Source: Microbacterium saperdae (GTDB lineage: Bacteria; Actinomycetota; Actinomycetes; Actinomycetales; Microbacteriaceae). From it: 64,000 bases of DNA. The position numbers and the translations under genes were made by a program. The notes below the pieces were generated by a model. That model worked only from the letters and a program-made list of their open reading frames with translations. It had not been told where the DNA came from and searched no databases. Position 1 is the first letter of the stretch, and every line of letters begins with the position of its first letter. This document shows positions 47,953 to 55,695 of this stretch, one piece after another. The DNA lies in assembly GCF_006716345.1 (NCBI RefSeq), contig NZ_VFOX01000001.1:682001-746000 (forward strand), written 5' to 3'.

Positions 47953-47997
47953 GTCGGGGTCCCTTCCCGACAAAGCCCGCCGGGGTCCCTTCCCGGC
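47953..47997. repeat. Two tandem hairpins with the same loop, 3' of the fasciclin gene
   Basis: GTCGGG-gtccctt-CCCGAC (47953-47971) and GCCGGG-gtccctt-CCCGGC (47979-47997), seven bases apart: the same loop with compensating stem changes. They start nine bases beyond the fasciclin stop on the minus strand. Confidence 0.6.
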
Positions 47998-48005
47998 AGT
48001 CCGGC

Positions 48006-48662
48006 TCAGCTGGCCGGGGGCATCAGAACCGTGTCGATCAGGTACACGGTCGCGTTGGCGGTCTGGACTCCACCGCAGATGACGTTGGCGTCGTTGACCA
48101 TGAGCTCGTCTCCGCTGCCGGTGACCTCGAGGTCAGCGCCCTGCACGGTCGCGTGGGTGCCCACGATGTCGGCCGGCTCGATCTGGCCGGGGACCACGTG
48201 GTACGTCAGGATCGAGCTCAGCGTGGCGCTGTCGGTCTTGAGAGCGTCGATGGTGGCGGGGTCGATCTTCGCGAAGGCGTCATCGACCGGTGCGAAGACG
48301 GTGAACTCGCTGCCGTTGAGCGTGTCGACGAGGTCGACGTCGGGGTTGAGCTGACCGCTGACCGCTGCGACGAGCGTCTTCAGAAGCGGGTTGTTGGAGG
48401 CGGCGACCGCAACCGGGTCCGCTGCCATGCCGGCGACCGATCCTGCGCCGTCCGGCACTGCCTCGGCGTATGCCGCGCATCCGGGGCCGACCAGGTTCGC
48501 GGCCGGGTCCATGGTCTCGGGCGTGGACTCCGAGGTCTCGGGGGCCGTCGGCTCCGACGACTCGTCCGTGGTGGTGCTGCCCATCGAACATGCGGAGAGC
48601 AGGAATGCGCTCGCCAGCGTGAGGGTGAGGGCTGCGGTGACCTTCTTCTTGGTGCTGAACAT
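48006..48662 (-). CDS. Fasciclin-domain lipoprotein (MPT70/MPT83-like)
   Basis: 218 residues. A lipoprotein signal ([17 protein letters not shown], lipobox Cys at about residue 25) and a Thr/Ser/Glu linker precede the conserved [13 protein letters not shown] and one FAS1 domain ([40 protein letters not shown]-type ending). This is the arrangement of mycobacterial MPT70/MPT83 surface proteins. Start at the ATG after AGGAG; an upstream in-frame ATG at 48797 would destroy the signal peptide. Divergent from dipZ-sigK-rskA. Confidence 0.9.
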   Translation of the reverse strand: MFSTKKKVTAALTLTLASAFLLSACSMGSTTTDESSEPTAPETSESTPETMDPAANLVGPGCAAYAEAVPDGAGSVAGMAADPVAVAASNNPLLKTLVAAVSGQLNPDVDLVDTLNGSEFTVFAPVDDAFAKIDPATIDALKTDSATLSSILTYHVVPGQIEPADIVGTHATVQGADLEVTGSGDELMVNDANVICGGVQTANATVYLIDTVLMPPAS

Positions 48663-48711
48663 CTCGAGCTCCTTCAAACTGAGCCACGGCCTCTCCGTGG
48701 CGTCGAGTTGT

Positions 48712-48738
48712 GTTCGGAGCCCCTCGGTGAACGGATGG
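48712..48738 (-). promoter_or_regulatory. SigK-type promoter of the fasciclin gene
   Basis: On the minus strand CCATCC (48738-48733), 15 bases, then CCGAAC (48717-48712), about 50 bases before the ATG. The mycobacterial SigK consensus is CCATCC / CCGAAT. Confidence 0.6.
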
Positions 48739-48765
48739 GAGAAAATGGAAAATAGATGAGAAACC

Positions 48766-48793
48766 CCGTAACTGCGGGGAAAGCAATCCGAAT
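48766..48793 (+). promoter_or_regulatory. Possible SigK-type promoter of dipZ-sigK-rskA
   Basis: CCGAAT (48788-48793) is an exact match to the SigK -10. The region at -35 spacing reads CCGTAAC, only a partial match to CCATCC. It lies 43 bases upstream of the dipZ ATG. Confidence 0.45.
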
Positions 48794-48835
48794 TCACCGC
48801 AGGTGCGAACAGTTCCCGACAGAAGTGGGGACCTC

Positions 48836-50548
48836 ATGGACCTGATCATCATCGGCCTGCTCGGCGGGCTCATCACCGGTATCTCGCCGTGCATCCTGCC
48901 CGTGCTGCCCGTGATCTTCCTCACGGGAGGTGCCCAGTCCGCGAAGTTCGAGGATGAGGTCGTCCCCGCACGACGCAGCCGCCCCTACTTCGTGATCGCG
49001 GGACTGGTGCTGAGCTTCACGCTGGTCACGCTCGGCGGTTCGCTTCTCCTCGGGCTGCTGAACCTGCCGCAGGACATCATCCGCTGGGTCGGCATCGCGG
49101 TGCTGATCATCATCGGCGTCGGACTCATCGTCCCGCGGTTCGAGCGCATCCTCGAACGGCCGTTCCAGAAGTTCGGTCAGCGCGAGGTCAAGAACCGCGG
49201 GCGCGGCTTCGGCGTCGGCCTGGCTCTCGGGGCGGTGTTCGTGCCCTGCGCCGGCCCCGTGCTCGCCGCCATCATCGTCGCCGGGTCGACGGGACAGATC
49301 GGGATCGGCACCGTTCTCCTCACCGTCTCCTTCGCGATCGGCGTCGCCGTACCGCTGCTCGTCTTCGCCCTGGCCGGACGCAGCGTCGTGGAGCGCATCC
49401 GCGCGTTCCGCTCCAAGGAGCGCGTGCTGCGCATCGCCGCGGGTGTCGCGATGATCGCCCTCGCCGTCGGTCTGGTCTTCAACGTGCCGCAGGCGCTGCA
49501 GCGGCTGCTGCCCGACTACACCGCAGGGCTGCAGGAGCAGATCGCCGGGTCCGAGCAGGTGAAGGATGCACTCGAACTGGGCGGACTCGTCAACGACGAG
49601 AACAAGGACCTGGACAAGTGCACGAACGGCGCAGAAGAACTCGAGTCCTGCGGCACCGCGCCTTCCCTCAAGGGGATCGAGCGGTGGCTGAACACCCCGG
49701 GCGGGGAAGCGATCGACCTCGACGACCTCCGTGGACAGGTCGTGCTGATCGACTTCTGGGCGTACTCGTGCCTCAACTGCCAGCGCTCCATCCCGCATGT
49801 GGTGGCGTGGGACGAGGCGTACGGAGAGCTTGGGCTGCAGGTGATCGGCATCCACTCCCCGGAGTACGCCTTCGAGAAGGATGCCGGAAACGTGGCGGCA
49901 GGCATCGAGGACTTCGGCATCGAGTACCCGGTCGCCCTCGACAACACCTTGTCGACGTGGACCAACTACCGCAACCGCTACTGGCCGGCCCATTACCTGA
50001 TCGACGCTGAGGGGACGGTTCGTCACATCTCCTTCGGCGAGGGCAACTACGCCGCGACAGAGGCGATGATCCGTGAACTCCTCCAGGACGCCGACTCCGA
50101 TGTGACGCTCCCGGCGGCCACCGATGTCGCGGACGACACCCCCGACGTCGGCTCGACCACCAGGGAGACGTTCCTCGGATCCTCGAAGGATGTGAACTAC
50201 GGCGGAGGCGGCGACTACCGCGCCGGAGCCGGTGACTACGTCTTCCCGAAGGATCAGGCGGACGACTCGTTCGCGCTCGACGGCCGATGGGACGTGGAGA
50301 CGCAGTACGCGACGCCCTCCGGTGACACCGGGAAGATCCGCCTGGAGTACCACGCGGCGGAAGTGCGCGTGGTCCTCGCCGGCTCGGGGGAGATCCGGGT
50401 GACGCACGAGGACGGCTCGACGGGGACGATCACGGTCGACGGGACACCGCGCTCGTACGGGCTGGTGGACCGGGATGCCATCGACGAGGGGACGATCACG
50501 CTCGAAGTCCCCTCCGGAATCGAGACCTATTCGTTCACCTTCGGGTGA
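48836..50548 (+). CDS. dipZ: DipZ-like membrane thiol-disulfide protein (CcdA plus thioredoxin fold)
   Basis: 570 residues. The N-terminal half is a CcdA-type six-helix membrane domain (LGGLITGISPCILPVLPVIF; FVPCAGPVLAAIIVAGSTG, each with the conserved Pro/Cys). It is followed by a thioredoxin-like domain with CLNC (Cys312, Cys315) in IDFWAYSCLNCQRSIPH and a C-terminal beta-rich domain. It carries reducing power across the membrane to exported cysteine proteins. ATG at 48836 after GTGGGGA. sigK follows 32 bp downstream. Confidence 0.92.
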   Translation: MDLIIIGLLGGLITGISPCILPVLPVIFLTGGAQSAKFEDEVVPARRSRPYFVIAGLVLSFTLVTLGGSLLLGLLNLPQDIIRWVGIAVLIIIGVGLIVPRFERILERPFQKFGQREVKNRGRGFGVGLALGAVFVPCAGPVLAAIIVAGSTGQIGIGTVLLTVSFAIGVAVPLLVFALAGRSVVERIRAFRSKERVLRIAAGVAMIALAVGLVFNVPQALQRLLPDYTAGLQEQIAGSEQVKDALELGGLVNDENKDLDKCTNGAEELESCGTAPSLKGIERWLNTPGGEAIDLDDLRGQVVLIDFWAYSCLNCQRSIPHVVAWDEAYGELGLQVIGIHSPEYAFEKDAGNVAAGIEDFGIEYPVALDNTLSTWTNYRNRYWPAHYLIDAEGTVRHISFGEGNYAATEAMIRELLQDADSDVTLPAATDVADDTPDVGSTTRETFLGSSKDVNYGGGGDYRAGAGDYVFPKDQADDSFALDGRWDVETQYATPSGDTGKIRLEYHAAEVRVVLAGSGEIRVTHEDGSTGTITVDGTPRSYGLVDRDAIDEGTITLEVPSGIETYSFTFG

Positions 50549-50580
50549 TCCGCTGCACGAGAACAGAGAGGGGATGCGGC

Positions 50581-51180
50581 ATGCTTGTAGAGATGGTCAT
50601 CGATGGAATGGACGTCCCGGAAGACGGGACCGCGAGCGACGCCGCAGCCGAGCTGCTGCTGCGCATCGCCGACGGTGATCAGGCTGCGTTCGCAGCGCTC
50701 TACGACATGCTCTCCTCGCGGGCGTTCGGCCTCATCCTGCGTGTCCTCGTCAACCGCTCGCAGAGCGAAGAGGTGCTGCAGGAGGTTTTCCTCGAGATCT
50801 GGCAATCCGCTTCCCGGTTCGCTCCGAACAGAGGTCAAGGACGAACATGGGTGATGACAATTGCACATCGTCGGGCCGTGGATCGGGTGCGTGCATCGCA
50901 GTCGAGCACGGACCGTGATGTACGGGCAGGGCTGAGAGACATCGGCGTGGCGCACGACAGTGTCGCCGAGCAGGTGGAACTGGGCATCGAGGGCGAGAAG
51001 GTCGTCGGAGCTCTCTCCACTCTTCCCGACGTACAGCGTGAGGCGATCGTCCTCGCGTATTACGGCGGTTACAGTCAGAACGAGATCTCGGCGCTCGTGG
51101 GAGCGCCGCTGGGGACGATCAAGACACGGATGCGAGACGGGCTCACCCGTCTCCGCGCAGCTATGGGGGTGACGGCATGA
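50581..51180 (+). CDS. sigK: ECF RNA polymerase sigma factor, SigK-like
   Basis: 199 residues: sigma region 2 (DQAAFAALYDMLSSRAFGLIL, EEVLQEVFLEIWQSASRF, AHRRAVDRVR) and region 4 (QREAIVLAYYGGYSQNEISALVGAPLGTIKTRMRDGL, read as two halves). Context is diagnostic: RskA-type anti-sigma immediately downstream with a four-base overlap, DipZ upstream and a fasciclin lipoprotein across. Start at the ATG after GAGAGGGG; ATGs at 50593 and 50608 are alternatives. Confidence 0.9.
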   Translation: MLVEMVIDGMDVPEDGTASDAAAELLLRIADGDQAAFAALYDMLSSRAFGLILRVLVNRSQSEEVLQEVFLEIWQSASRFAPNRGQGRTWVMTIAHRRAVDRVRASQSSTDRDVRAGLRDIGVAHDSVAEQVELGIEGEKVVGALSTLPDVQREAIVLAYYGGYSQNEISALVGAPLGTIKTRMRDGLTRLRAAMGVTA

Positions 51181-51977
51181 ACGAGAAGGACTTCGCAGAA
51201 CTCGCGGCAGGTGCCGCCCTGCATGCGCTGTCGCCTGCCGACGAGAGTCTGTTCCATGACACGCTCGCGGCGCATCCGGAATGGGCCGATCTCGTGGATG
51301 ACGATGTCGAGACCGTCGCGTCGCTCGAAGCCGTCGCGGCACCGGAGTTCCCGCCGCTGGACCTGCGGGCCACGCTGCTGGCTCAGATCGCGTCGACACC
51401 GCAGATCGGTCGGGATGATCATGACGAAATCGCCGAGCACCCGTCGAAGTCATCGGGCTCTCGCGAGGCGTCATCCGCTGCCCCGGTCGCGGAGCCGCAG
51501 GAGCGGGTGACCGCGCCGCGTCGATGGGTGCGATCGATCTTCGCGCTCGCCGCATGCCTCGCACTCGTCGTCGGCGTCGGAATCGGCGCCGCGGCACTCA
51601 ACGGCTACCTGAACCGCCCCGCTGCGGTCGTCGCGCTGGAGCAGATCCAGTCGTCGAGTGACGCGGAGCAGGCGACGGTGACGCTCGACGACGGCGGCAC
51701 GGCGACCGCGCACTGGTCGGCCTCCGCAGGAGCAGCCGTGCTCGTCACCGACGGTGTCCCCGCCGCGGCGGAGGGGGAGAGCTACGAACTCTGGTTCGTA
51801 CGCGGAGAGACCCCCATCTCGGCCGGAGTGTTCGATGTCGAGGGAGGAACCGCCACGGCAGCCCTCTCCGGAGACATGCACGCGGGCGACATCATCGCCG
51901 TCACGGTCGAGCAGGCGGGCGGGTCCCCGACGGGGAAGCCGACCTCCGACCCGTTCATCGTGATCCCCACGGCCTGA
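51177..51977 (+). CDS. rskA: Anti-sigma factor, RskA family
   Basis: 266 residues. The N-terminal anti-sigma domain (KDFAELAAGAALHALSPADE) is cytoplasmic, a charged/Pro-rich linker follows, then one membrane helix (FALAACLALVVGVGIGAAAL, about residues 122-141) and an extracytoplasmic RskA domain (GESYELWFVRGETPISAGVF). RskA holds SigK at the membrane until regulated proteolysis releases it. Overlaps sigK by ATGA. Confidence 0.92.
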   Translation: MNEKDFAELAAGAALHALSPADESLFHDTLAAHPEWADLVDDDVETVASLEAVAAPEFPPLDLRATLLAQIASTPQIGRDDHDEIAEHPSKSSGSREASSAAPVAEPQERVTAPRRWVRSIFALAACLALVVGVGIGAAALNGYLNRPAAVVALEQIQSSSDAEQATVTLDDGGTATAHWSASAGAAVLVTDGVPAAAEGESYELWFVRGETPISAGVFDVEGGTATAALSGDMHAGDIIAVTVEQAGGSPTGKPTSDPFIVIPTA

Positions 51978-51994
51978 GGCGCTTCGAACGCGGG

Positions 51995-52000
51995 TAGCCT
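51995..52000 (+). promoter_or_regulatory. Leaderless -10 element (TAGCCT)
   Basis: TAGCCT lies exactly six bases before the ATG at 52007. Confidence 0.55.
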
Positions 52001-52006
52001 GGTTCG

Positions 52007-52636
52007 ATGCCCGAGCAGCACCACCGCCCCGTGCGGCGACCGTCCAGCGCCTTCGACAACATCGTCGGCGCGCACGACCCCGCCGAGGAGACGCGCGTCG
52101 CCCACGCCACGGCATCCGCGCTGCTCACCCGGGTGCGTGCGGACGAGAGCGGCGTGAGTGCCGACCGTCTGGTGGCGTTCACCTCCGAGCACGGGATCGA
52201 CGAGATCGCGGAGCTGTGGTCGAAGGCCGCACCGCGGACGCTTCCGGGGGCGCTGTGGCGTCTGTACCTGCTGCAGCTGGCGATCCATGGCGATCCGGAG
52301 ACGTCGGCGCTGCTGTACGAGCGCGGGCGCGTCGAGCTGCCCTCGGTCGATGCCGCGATCGCCGGAGCTCCTGTGCCGGCGAACCCGGACGAGCTCGTCG
52401 CACTCATCGACACGATCCTCCGCGGGGCGTTCCGCGGCGACTTCGCCGTCGCTCTCGAACGGGCTGCGGCGTTCTGTCGGATCCAGGCGTCGGGAGCCAC
52501 GCACCTGGCAGACGACTACGAGTCGACGGAACCGGGGCGTGCCTCCGAGCTCACGACCAGGGCGCTGCGCCTGAGCAGCTACGCGCAGGATCTGTCTGCG
52601 GCATCCACGCTGTGGCGCTCAGGAACGCTGAGCTGA
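52007..52636 (+). CDS. Conserved actinobacterial protein of unknown function
   Basis: 209 residues, soluble, mostly helical and rich in Ala/Glu. Recognisable blocks are FDNIVGAHDPAEETRVAHAT, LPGALWRLYLLQLAIHGDPE and ALRLSSYAQDLSAASTLWRSG. I do not recognise a characterised family and see no catalytic motif, signal peptide or membrane segment. It has its own leaderless-type promoter and is followed by the structured element at 52662. Confidence 0.8.
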   Translation: MPEQHHRPVRRPSSAFDNIVGAHDPAEETRVAHATASALLTRVRADESGVSADRLVAFTSEHGIDEIAELWSKAAPRTLPGALWRLYLLQLAIHGDPETSALLYERGRVELPSVDAAIAGAPVPANPDELVALIDTILRGAFRGDFAVALERAAAFCRIQASGATHLADDYESTEPGRASELTTRALRLSSYAQDLSAASTLWRSGTLS

Positions 52637-52661
52637 CACGACGCGTCCGCGCGGAATCGCA

Positions 52662-52765
52662 GGGGGCATAAAAGACCGGGCCGCAAAAACGCCTCTCGGC
52701 GGAAGGCCGCTCGCAGCGGCAAAAAATGGAGCCCGGGGTTATGCGGCCCGGCCACTCCATTGTAA
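52662..52765 (-). other. Unidentified structured intergenic element, possibly an RNA or tandem terminators
   Basis: Dense pairing in a 171-bp gap. Read on the minus strand: TGGAG...CTCCA enclosing CCGGG...CCCGG, then TTTTTT (52721-52726); GCCGCTGCGAGCGGC; CGCC-GAGA-GGCG, then TTTTT; then GCGGCCCGG, then TCTTTT. The last arm is complementary to CCGGGCCGC inside the first hairpin, so at least two exclusive folds exist. U-runs after hairpins favour the minus strand, but no minus gene lies upstream. I do not recognise the family. Confidence 0.45.
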
Positions 52766-52795
52766 CGCGGACGCACGGTGGCTATTCCCGACCTC

Positions 52796-52801
52796 TAGGC
52801 T
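52796..52801 (+). promoter_or_regulatory. Leaderless -10 element (TAGGCT) for the aminotransferase class IV gene
   Basis: TAGGCT lies exactly six bases before the ATG at 52808. Confidence 0.55.
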
Positions 52802-52807
52802 CGGAGC

Positions 52808-53692
52808 ATGAACCGGCGCTTCGCATTGATGATCGATCCCGTCGCCGCGGATGAGGTCCGCGACGACTACTCCGACACCTTCACCACCGTGGATGCCGCG
52901 GCGCCAGCTCTCAGCGTGGGCGAGCTGAGCACCCAGCGCGGCGACGGCGTCTTCGAGTCGATCGGCGTGGTCGACGGGCACGCGCAGGAGGTGGTGCCGC
53001 ACCTGGAACGGCTGGCGCATTCCGCCCGTCTCTGCGACCTGCCGGTGCCGAACGCGGACCAGTGGCATCAGGCGATCGAACAGGCCGCTGCGCAGTGCGG
53101 AGACGGCGAGGCGGTCATCAAACTCATCCTCAGCCGGGGAGTGGAGCACGGCCCGACTCCGACGGCGTGGGTCACGGCGGCTCCCGCTGCCGACTTCCGT
53201 GATGTGCGCGAGAACGGCATCCGCGTGGTGACGCTCGACCGCGGTTACGACCTCGGGGCGGCGGAGCGGGCGCCGTGGTTGCTCCTCGGCGCGAAGACCC
53301 TGTCGTACGCGGTGAACATGGCCGCGTTGCGAGAGGCGCATCGGCGCGGGGCGGATGACGCGATCTTCCTGTCGAGCGACGGGTTCGTGCTGGAAGCGCC
53401 CACGGCCTCGCTCATCCTGCGCGTCGGCGACCGGTTCGTGACGCCGGCCCCGAACGGCGGCATCCTGCACGGCACCACGCAGCTCAGCATGTACGACCAC
53501 CTCACCGCACGCGGCTTCGAGGTCGGATACGACCGCATCCCGGCATCCGATCTCGCCCGAGCGGACGCCGCGTGGCTGGTCTCAAGCGTGCGTCTCGCCG
53601 CCCCGATCACCGCGATCGACGGCGTTGATGTCGCGGTCGATCACCCCCTCACGGCCGAGCTGAACGCCTACCTCCTGTCGCCCCGCGACTGA
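52808..53692 (+). CDS. pabC: Aminotransferase class IV, probable aminodeoxychorismate lyase
   Basis: 294 residues of the PLP fold type IV: STQRGDGVFESIGVVDGHAQ, the PLP lysine in LLGAKTLSYAVNMAALREA, EAPTASLILRVGDRFVTPAP and GILHGTTQLSMYDHL. Fold type IV includes branched-chain aminotransferase, D-amino-acid aminotransferase and 4-amino-4-deoxychorismate lyase (folate synthesis); length and motifs favour the last, but no other folate gene is adjacent. Confidence 0.82.
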   Translation: MNRRFALMIDPVAADEVRDDYSDTFTTVDAAAPALSVGELSTQRGDGVFESIGVVDGHAQEVVPHLERLAHSARLCDLPVPNADQWHQAIEQAAAQCGDGEAVIKLILSRGVEHGPTPTAWVTAAPAADFRDVRENGIRVVTLDRGYDLGAAERAPWLLLGAKTLSYAVNMAALREAHRRGADDAIFLSSDGFVLEAPTASLILRVGDRFVTPAPNGGILHGTTQLSMYDHLTARGFEVGYDRIPASDLARADAAWLVSSVRLAAPITAIDGVDVAVDHPLTAELNAYLLSPRD

Positions 53693-53713
53693 GCCTGCAC
53701 GGGGGCACGAACC

Positions 53714-53790
53714 AAAACAGAGACCTTCCGTCTCCGGACCGGAGAGTCGTGCCTCGACGCGCCTCACGAAGGTCACATGGCCTCTGTTTT
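53714..53790. terminator. Bidirectional terminator with A/T-tract stem base
   Basis: AAAACAGAG (53714-53722) pairs with CTCTGTTTT (53782-53790), continued by GACCTTC/GAAGGTC, with an inner CTCC-GGACC-GGAG. The T-tract sits in the 3' arm on either strand. It separates converging genes and reaches into the last codons of the DUF559 gene. Confidence 0.5.
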
Positions 53791-54636
53791 CTCAACCGTG
53801 AGGTGTGCCTCGCGGCGGATCATGCTGACGATAGCGCTCTGCACGAGTGGCCAGTCGTCGACGACGAGTGCGTACGTGAAGCGCAATGTGGTGTATCCCG
53901 ACGCCGCGGCGATCGCGTCCCGTCGGAGGTCCTTCTGCCTCTCTCGCTCGCGTTCGTGGTTCGCGCGCCCGTCTGCTTCGATGATCAGTCGGGCACCGAT
54001 GACGAAATCGACCTCTCCCACGCCGTCGACGGGCACCTGCGAGCGGACCGTGATCCCGATGCGGTGCAGACGAAGCCGGATCAACGACTCCAGGCCGCTG
54101 TCTGCATCCGCGCGGGCGAACGACACGAGCCAACGGAGCGAGATGGGCAGATGCCGCTGCAGCCACCGCCCACCGGCGGGGGAGAGGAGCGACAGGCGAA
54201 GCGCTGACTCGAGAGTCGCGAAGAACGCGTCCTCTCCGCAGCACGTCGCCATCTGCAGAAGTGCGTTGGCCACAGGTGCCGGCTGGCCCACAGTGACGTG
54301 TCCGGCATCCCAATGCACGACGCACTCCGCACAGGCCGATCGCGGAGTTCCGGCGGTGCCCATCCACACGTGATGGCCAGAGGGAAGCTCGAGTACCCAC
54401 AAGCCCCAGGCGGCGGCAGCTTCTGCGCAGGCGATCGTTCCGCCCCGCGACGCGGCATGCTGCATCGGAGGAGGAGTGTCGGGAAGTGCGTACACGCCCT
54501 GTCGTGGCCTCAGGATCTCGCCGGCACGAACCGCCCTTGCCAATTCAGTGGTGGTCACTCCGCGCGCTCGAAGCTCGGATGTTCGGGCCATACGCCCGAT
54601 CACGCGCAGGGCAGTTTCGGCGTGAACGAACGACAT
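53773..54636 (-). CDS. AbiEi-like winged-helix plus DUF559 nuclease-fold protein
   Basis: 287 residues. The N-terminus (ARTSELRARGVTTTELARAV, EILRPRQGVYALP) is the winged helix of AbiEi-type antitoxin domains. The C-terminus (PVDGVGEVDFVIGARLIIEA, RRDAIAAASGYTTLRFTYAL) is a DUF559/Vsr-like restriction-endonuclease fold with D...E-x-D spacing. Such proteins are numerous and mostly unstudied in Microbacteriaceae. No toxin partner lies beside it. CATGCT six bases upstream of the ATG resembles the leaderless -10. Confidence 0.82.
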   Translation of the reverse strand: MSFVHAETALRVIGRMARTSELRARGVTTTELARAVRAGEILRPRQGVYALPDTPPPMQHAASRGGTIACAEAAAAWGLWVLELPSGHHVWMGTAGTPRSACAECVVHWDAGHVTVGQPAPVANALLQMATCCGEDAFFATLESALRLSLLSPAGGRWLQRHLPISLRWLVSFARADADSGLESLIRLRLHRIGITVRSQVPVDGVGEVDFVIGARLIIEADGRANHERERERQKDLRRDAIAAASGYTTLRFTYALVVDDWPLVQSAIVSMIRREAHLTVEKTEAM

Positions 54637-54731
54637 GGGTCGAGCATGGGCGTCCCCGGATCACCACTTCATCCGCGTAGCCATGTTCGGTGGAGCGCGC
54701 GCAACATCCACCAGCCGTGCAGGAACAGTGA

Positions 54732-54826
54732 TGCCTCACAAACCCCAGACGATTGCCCCCCACCTTCGGCGCGTTGCGCCGTGCCGCGCCGCGCGTGAGA
54801 CAGACGCTCTGGGTTTTGTCACGGCA
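54732..54826. repeat. Imperfect inverted repeat in a non-coding gap
   Basis: Arms 54732-54749 and 54808-54826 (TGCC-TCACAAACCCCAGA against TCTGGGTTTTGTCACGGCA) match at most positions and enclose about 58 bases. No gene is visible in 54637-54885 apart from this and the pst terminator. Confidence 0.4.
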
Positions 54827-54832
54827 TACACA

Positions 54833-54868
54833 GAAGGGGCTCGGATGCCGCAGCACCCGAGCCCCTTC
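54833..54868 (-). terminator. Terminator of the pst operon
   Basis: GAAGGGGCTCGG and CCGAGCCCCTTC, 12 bp, 18 bases beyond the pstB stop. Confidence 0.75.
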
Positions 54869-54885
54869 CGATCACGAACCCGTGA

Positions 54886-55665
54886 TCATCCGAAGCGGCC
54901 GGAGACGTAGTCCTCGGTCGCCTGCACGGACGGGGTGGTGAAGATCGAGGTCGTGTTGTCGTACTCGATGAGCTTGCCGGGCTTGCCGGTGCCCGCGATG
55001 TTGAAGAACGCGGTCTTGTCGGAGACGCGGCTGGCCTGCTGCATGTTGTGCGTCACGATGACGATCGTGTACTCGGTCTTGAGCTCGCCGATCAGCTCCT
55101 CGATCGCGTAGGTCGAGATCGGGTCGAGGGCCGAGCACGGCTCGTCCATCAGCAGCACATCAGGGGAGACGGCGATCGCGCGGGCGATGCACAGACGCTG
55201 CTGCTGTCCGCCGGACAGGCCGGAGCCGGGCTTCTCGAGACGGTCCTTGACCTCGTTCCAGAGGTTGGCGCCCTGCAGGGACTTCTCGACCAGCGCGTCG
55301 GCGTCGGACTTCGAGATGCGCTTGTTGTTCAGCTTCACCCCGGCGAGCACGTTCTCGCGGATCGACATCGTGGGGAACGGGTTCGGACGCTGGAACACCA
55401 TGCCGACCTGACGACGCACCGTCACCGGGTCGACGGAAGCGCCGTAGAGGTCATCTCCGTCGAGCAGCACCTGGCCCTCGACGCGCGCGCCGGGGATGAC
55501 CTCGTGCATGCGGTTCAGCGTGCGCAGGAAGGTCGACTTGCCGCATCCGGACGGGCCGATGAACGCGGTGACGCTGCGGGGTTCGATGTTGAGGGACACG
55601 CCCTCCACAGCGAGGAAGTCGCTGTAGTAGACGTTCAGGTCGTTGACTTCAATGCTCTTGGACAC
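54886..55665 (-). CDS. pstB: Phosphate ABC transporter ATP-binding protein
   Basis: 259 residues: Walker [21 protein letters not shown]-loop [12 protein letters not shown], signature [16 protein letters not shown], Walker [13 protein letters not shown] and H-loop [11 protein letters not shown], with the PstB start [16 protein letters not shown]. It energises high-affinity phosphate uptake through PstCA. Last gene of the pstSCAB operon. Confidence 0.97.
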   Translation of the reverse strand: MSKSIEVNDLNVYYSDFLAVEGVSLNIEPRSVTAFIGPSGCGKSTFLRTLNRMHEVIPGARVEGQVLLDGDDLYGASVDPVTVRRQVGMVFQRPNPFPTMSIRENVLAGVKLNNKRISKSDADALVEKSLQGANLWNEVKDRLEKPGSGLSGGQQQRLCIARAIAVSPDVLLMDEPCSALDPISTYAIEELIGELKTEYTIVIVTHNMQQASRVSDKTAFFNIAGTGKPGKLIEYDNTTSIFTTPSVQATEDYVSGRFG

Positions 55666-55695
55666 GGCAGTTTCCTTGCTTGTCGGGTCTGCGGC

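Noticed and set aside
52637..52807. A tRNA, tmRNA or known riboswitch in this gap
   Set aside because: No T-arm GTTCRANNC, no tmRNA tag frame, and no conserved core of any riboswitch class I could recognise; reported instead as an unidentified structured element.
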